Positions 61,733 to 64,000 of a DNA stretch of 64,000 nt are shown here, piece after piece. Below the pieces are notes generated by a model. It was not told the DNA's origin, searched no databases, and was given only the letters and a program-made list of their open reading frames with translations. Numbering within the stretch: the first letter of the stretch is position 1; each line of letters opens with the position of its first letter. The stretch spans positions 291,080 through 355,079 of the forward strand of contig NZ_JAXHDF010000005.1 of assembly GCF_037071985.1 (NCBI RefSeq), written 5' to 3'. The DNA comes from Pseudogracilibacillus sp037071985 (GTDB taxonomy: Bacteria; Bacillota; Bacilli; Bacillales; Amphibacillaceae). A program made the position numbers and the translations under genes.

Positions 61733-63350
61733 GTTTTTTCCTCCTAAATCTGTCCAAAATATTAGTTCCGCCTAGAACGTAATCAAGTAAAGTTGATTTA
61801 TATGCTAAAAATAAATAAACAAATCCACCAATAAAAATACCGATCATTAGCATTACTACTGCCGCCATTCTGCTTTCCTCATACGGAATAAACTGACCGA
61901 AAATAAACTTGGAAAGTATAATCGCACCCCACATGATTAAACTAAAAATAATCATAAACAATAAACGTTTTAATGTTTGCTTATATGAAAATAAAATCGA
62001 TCGTTTAATTTTCCATAAATTTAAACAAACGGCAACAGTTACTGCAAGCCCGGTTGCAAAAATAGAACCTTTTCCAGCATATTGATGAATTAAAAAGGAA
62101 TTTAATAATGCTTTAGTTAAAAATCCTGCTGTTAAGCTTACTAATGCAAAACGCTGTTCATTAATTCCTTGTAATATAGCGGCTGTAACTGTAAAAAGCG
62201 CAAATAATAAGGCGACTGGTGCATACCAAGCCATTAATGATCCTGTCAGTTCAATATTTTTCATACCAAATAAAGAACCATACGCTTCATAGGCAAGCGC
62301 TGAAAGACCGACCACGGCAGGCACAACCAAAAATAAAACAATTTGTAACGATTGATTTATTTCTTGCACTAATTTTTTTCGCTTCTGCTTTATAAATGAT
62401 TCAGTCAATGCAGGAACTATCGTTAAAGATAATCCCGTTGCGATCGTGACCGGAATGCTAATTAACTTATGACCATATAAATTAATAGTTGCTAATGAGG
62501 TGACTGCGATGTTTTCAAATCCGCCAATTACCATTGCTCGATTAAATGTAAACGAATCCACCGTCTGATATAACGGAATGGCAATCCCAACTAAAACAAA
62601 TGGACCAGCATACGAAAATAATTCATAAAATAATTCTTTCGTAGAGATATGTAACTCTCTTTTGGATTGTGGGACATTTTGACGAAATTCCTCTCGTCTT
62701 TTTCGCCAGAAGTACCATAATATGACACAAGATATTAAAGCACCAACAAAAGCTGCGAATGTTGCAAAACTTACCGCCAGAACAATACTTCCGTTATACA
62801 CTTTAACAATGATAAAAGCGGAAATTAATACAAATGCAATACGTACAATTTGTTCAACAACCTGTGATATTGCTGTTGGTTCCATTGAGTGATTCCCTTG
62901 AAAGAACCCTCTGGCTACACTCATTCCTGGGATGATCAATAAGGCAAAACTAACCATCTGCATCACTTTTTTGACATCTTCTATCTCATTATCATGATTA
63001 TCACTATAAATAAACTTACCCGCCAACCATTCAGAACTGAAATATAAAGTTAAAAATGCTAATACCCCGGTGATAAGCATTAAAGTCATACTAGCTTTAA
63101 ATACTCTCATTCCGATATCATAGTGGCCCAAAGAATTATATTTGGAGACAATTTTTGACACTGCTAGTGGTATACCTACCGTTGATATACTTATTAATAT
63201 CGTGTATGGATTATATGCATAATAATATAAAGCTCCACCTTTATCTCCAACAAGTTCATTAAATGGGATAACATAAATCATTCCTAAAAACTTGGATAGA
63301 AACGCAGCACCTGTTAAAAGTAAGGTTCCTCGTAAAATTTTATTAGACAT
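61719..63350 (-). CDS. murJ: Lipid II flippase MurJ (YtgP) / polysaccharide-biosynthesis-type MOP exporter
   Basis: 543 residues with 14 predicted membrane segments of the MVF/polysaccharide-exporter fold: GTLLLTGAAFLSKFLGMIYVIPF at the start, SRKIVSKYN-like loop near 65 and ARGFFQGNHSMEPTAISQVVEQIVRI near 145. In B. subtilis YtgP is MurJ and flips lipid II together with Amj. There is a positive tail (DRFRRKKRASR). It is the first gene of the leftward murJ-ytzG-ytlQ-ytlR operon; the ATG follows AAGGTGAACCA. Confidence 0.9.
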   Translation of the reverse strand: MSNKILRGTLLLTGAAFLSKFLGMIYVIPFNELVGDKGGALYYYAYNPYTILISISTVGIPLAVSKIVSKYNSLGHYDIGMRVFKASMTLMLITGVLAFLTLYFSSEWLAGKFIYSDNHDNEIEDVKKVMQMVSFALLIIPGMSVARGFFQGNHSMEPTAISQVVEQIVRIAFVLISAFIIVKVYNGSIVLAVSFATFAAFVGALISCVILWYFWRKRREEFRQNVPQSKRELHISTKELFYELFSYAGPFVLVGIAIPLYQTVDSFTFNRAMVIGGFENIAVTSLATINLYGHKLISIPVTIATGLSLTIVPALTESFIKQKRKKLVQEINQSLQIVLFLVVPAVVGLSALAYEAYGSLFGMKNIELTGSLMAWYAPVALLFALFTVTAAILQGINEQRFALVSLTAGFLTKALLNSFLIHQYAGKGSIFATGLAVTVAVCLNLWKIKRSILFSYKQTLKRLLFMIIFSLIMWGAIILSKFIFGQFIPYEESRMAAVVMLMIGIFIGGFVYLFLAYKSTLLDYVLGGTNILDRFRRKKRASR

Positions 63351-63649
63351 TGGTTCACCTTCGTATTTTAAGTTCTACTTCCTTAGCTATTTTATCACAC
63401 TTTACGAGTGAAAGAACTTTTATCAACGATATTTCATCTTATTGTATTCTAAATTTAACAGGTTTAGTGTAAAAAGAGACGGGTATTAATTGTACATGAC
63501 AAACCTACACTTTATTTTATTAGGTAAATCATTCCGAGTATTTTTTTAAGTTATCGAGCTAAACTATTATAGAGTTGGCGTATAGCCAATACTTTTTGTT
63601 TCTAACTTATTCGTTTCCTCCTGACTAAATTAGAAAGGAATGAAGTAAA
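63351..63649. other. Intergenic between murJ and the small plus-strand gene
   Basis: AT-rich, with the presumed promoter of the murJ operon near its left end. No gene or clear operator seen. Confidence 0.35.
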
Positions 63650-63883
63650 ATGAAAAAATCGGATATGTGGTTAACTATTCTTGCTTCTATTGGTGTAGGT
63701 GCCGCTGCTTATTACACAATATCTAAAAGTGATAAGCCAATGTCAAAAGCAATAGAAAGTGTCACACCTATGTTATCTGGTATGTCTGGTAGTGGTATGT
63801 CCGGTATGACACAAAATAAGAATGAAAGTTATGAAAATGCAGGTAATAACTCTGGTATGTTAGGTCCACATGGAATGAGCTAA
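63650..63883 (+). CDS. Small Ser/Gly/Met-rich membrane-anchored protein
   Basis: 77 residues. A hydrophobic segment lies at 8-22 (LTILASIGVGAAAYYTI), followed by a tail rich in serine, glycine and methionine (MLSGMSGSGMSGMTQ), then asparagine/glycine-rich sequence and PHGMS. AAAGGAATGAAG lies upstream of the ATG. Its shape recalls small Bacillaceae YtxH-like or spore-associated proteins. Methionine/histidine residues could bind copper, but this is only a guess. Confidence 0.6.
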   Translation: MKKSDMWLTILASIGVGAAAYYTISKSDKPMSKAIESVTPMLSGMSGSGMSGMTQNKNESYENAGNNSGMLGPHGMS

Positions 63884-63958
63884 TTGGTGATTTTTGTCGA
63901 TTTAGGGAATAAGTTTTGTGCTTACTCCCTTTATTTTGAACATTATTAATGCACAAAA

Positions 63959-63996
63959 AAACAGTCTATCTACATTAAAGTAAATAGACTGTTTTT
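63959..63996 (+). terminator. Terminator of the small Ser/Gly/Met protein gene
   Basis: AAACAGTCTAT-TAC...GTA-ATAGACTGTTTTT stem with one mismatch. Confidence 0.8.
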
Positions 63997-64000
63997 GGTT

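Overview
The window is AT-rich chromosomal DNA from a low-GC Gram-positive endospore-former of the family Bacillaceae, most likely from the Oceanobacillus/Virgibacillus/Ornithinibacillus side of the family. The evidence is a chain of genes in B. subtilis order (ccpA-motP-motS, aroA, ytxH-ytxG, murC, sftA, ytpQ, ytoQ, ytoP, ytzB, ytnP, ytzH, ytlR-ytlQ, a ytzG-type pseudouridine synthase and murJ/ytgP). Strong AGGAGG ribosome binding sites, frequent TTG/GTG starts, a T-box leader, LexA boxes of the Bacillus type and a sigma-B type promoter agree with this. The species cannot be named from the sequence alone.

Region 1 (1-3.5 kb) holds the N-terminal part of a secreted Cna-B-type surface protein that runs off the left edge, and an MHS-family transporter. 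Region 2 (3.5-4.7 kb) is rpsD with its own promoter and a structured leader. Region 3 (about 4.7-34.7 kb) is an accessory stretch lying between rpsD and tyrS, which are neighbours in B. subtilis. It holds five more MFS or MFS-like/multidrug transporters, an ArsR-DUF2087 repressor with matched operators, a LysR/alpha-beta hydrolase pair, a DedA operon, three GyrI-like ligand-binding proteins, a sulfonate-type ABC transporter whose binding protein is frameshifted, a flotillin, a CPBP protease, an SOS-controlled WYL/YolD versus UvrX-like polymerase pair, a BmrA-like exporter and an S66 peptidase. Several decayed genes (4.8-5.1, 6.1-6.5 and 13.1-13.3 kb) and tandem or dispersed repeats show that this stretch is turning over.

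Region 4 (34.7-64 kb) is conserved core. It contains tyrS with a tyrosine T-box, a large class A penicillin-binding protein with a lysine/glutamate tail, a two-domain VOC dioxygenase, the Na+-type stator motPS, ccpA, chorismate mutase-DAHP synthase, a long FtsA/PilM-like actin-fold protein with a repeated C-terminal half, ytxGH behind a sigma-B type promoter, murC, a nicotinate phosphoribosyltransferase, sftA, and the yto/ytn/ytl genes ending in murJ.

The most interesting items are the 706-residue actin-like protein with C-terminal ubiquitin/beta-grasp-like repeats beside aroA, the exact 16-bp double-box operators in front of both the ArsR-DUF2087 gene and its MFS partner, the divergent LexA-box pair at 30.0-30.1 kb, the single-base frameshift in the sulfonate-binding protein, a 51-52 bp tandem repeat block, and a GC-rich, apparently structured non-coding element downstream of tyrS. 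No tRNA, rRNA, CRISPR array, intact insertion sequence or complete prophage was seen.
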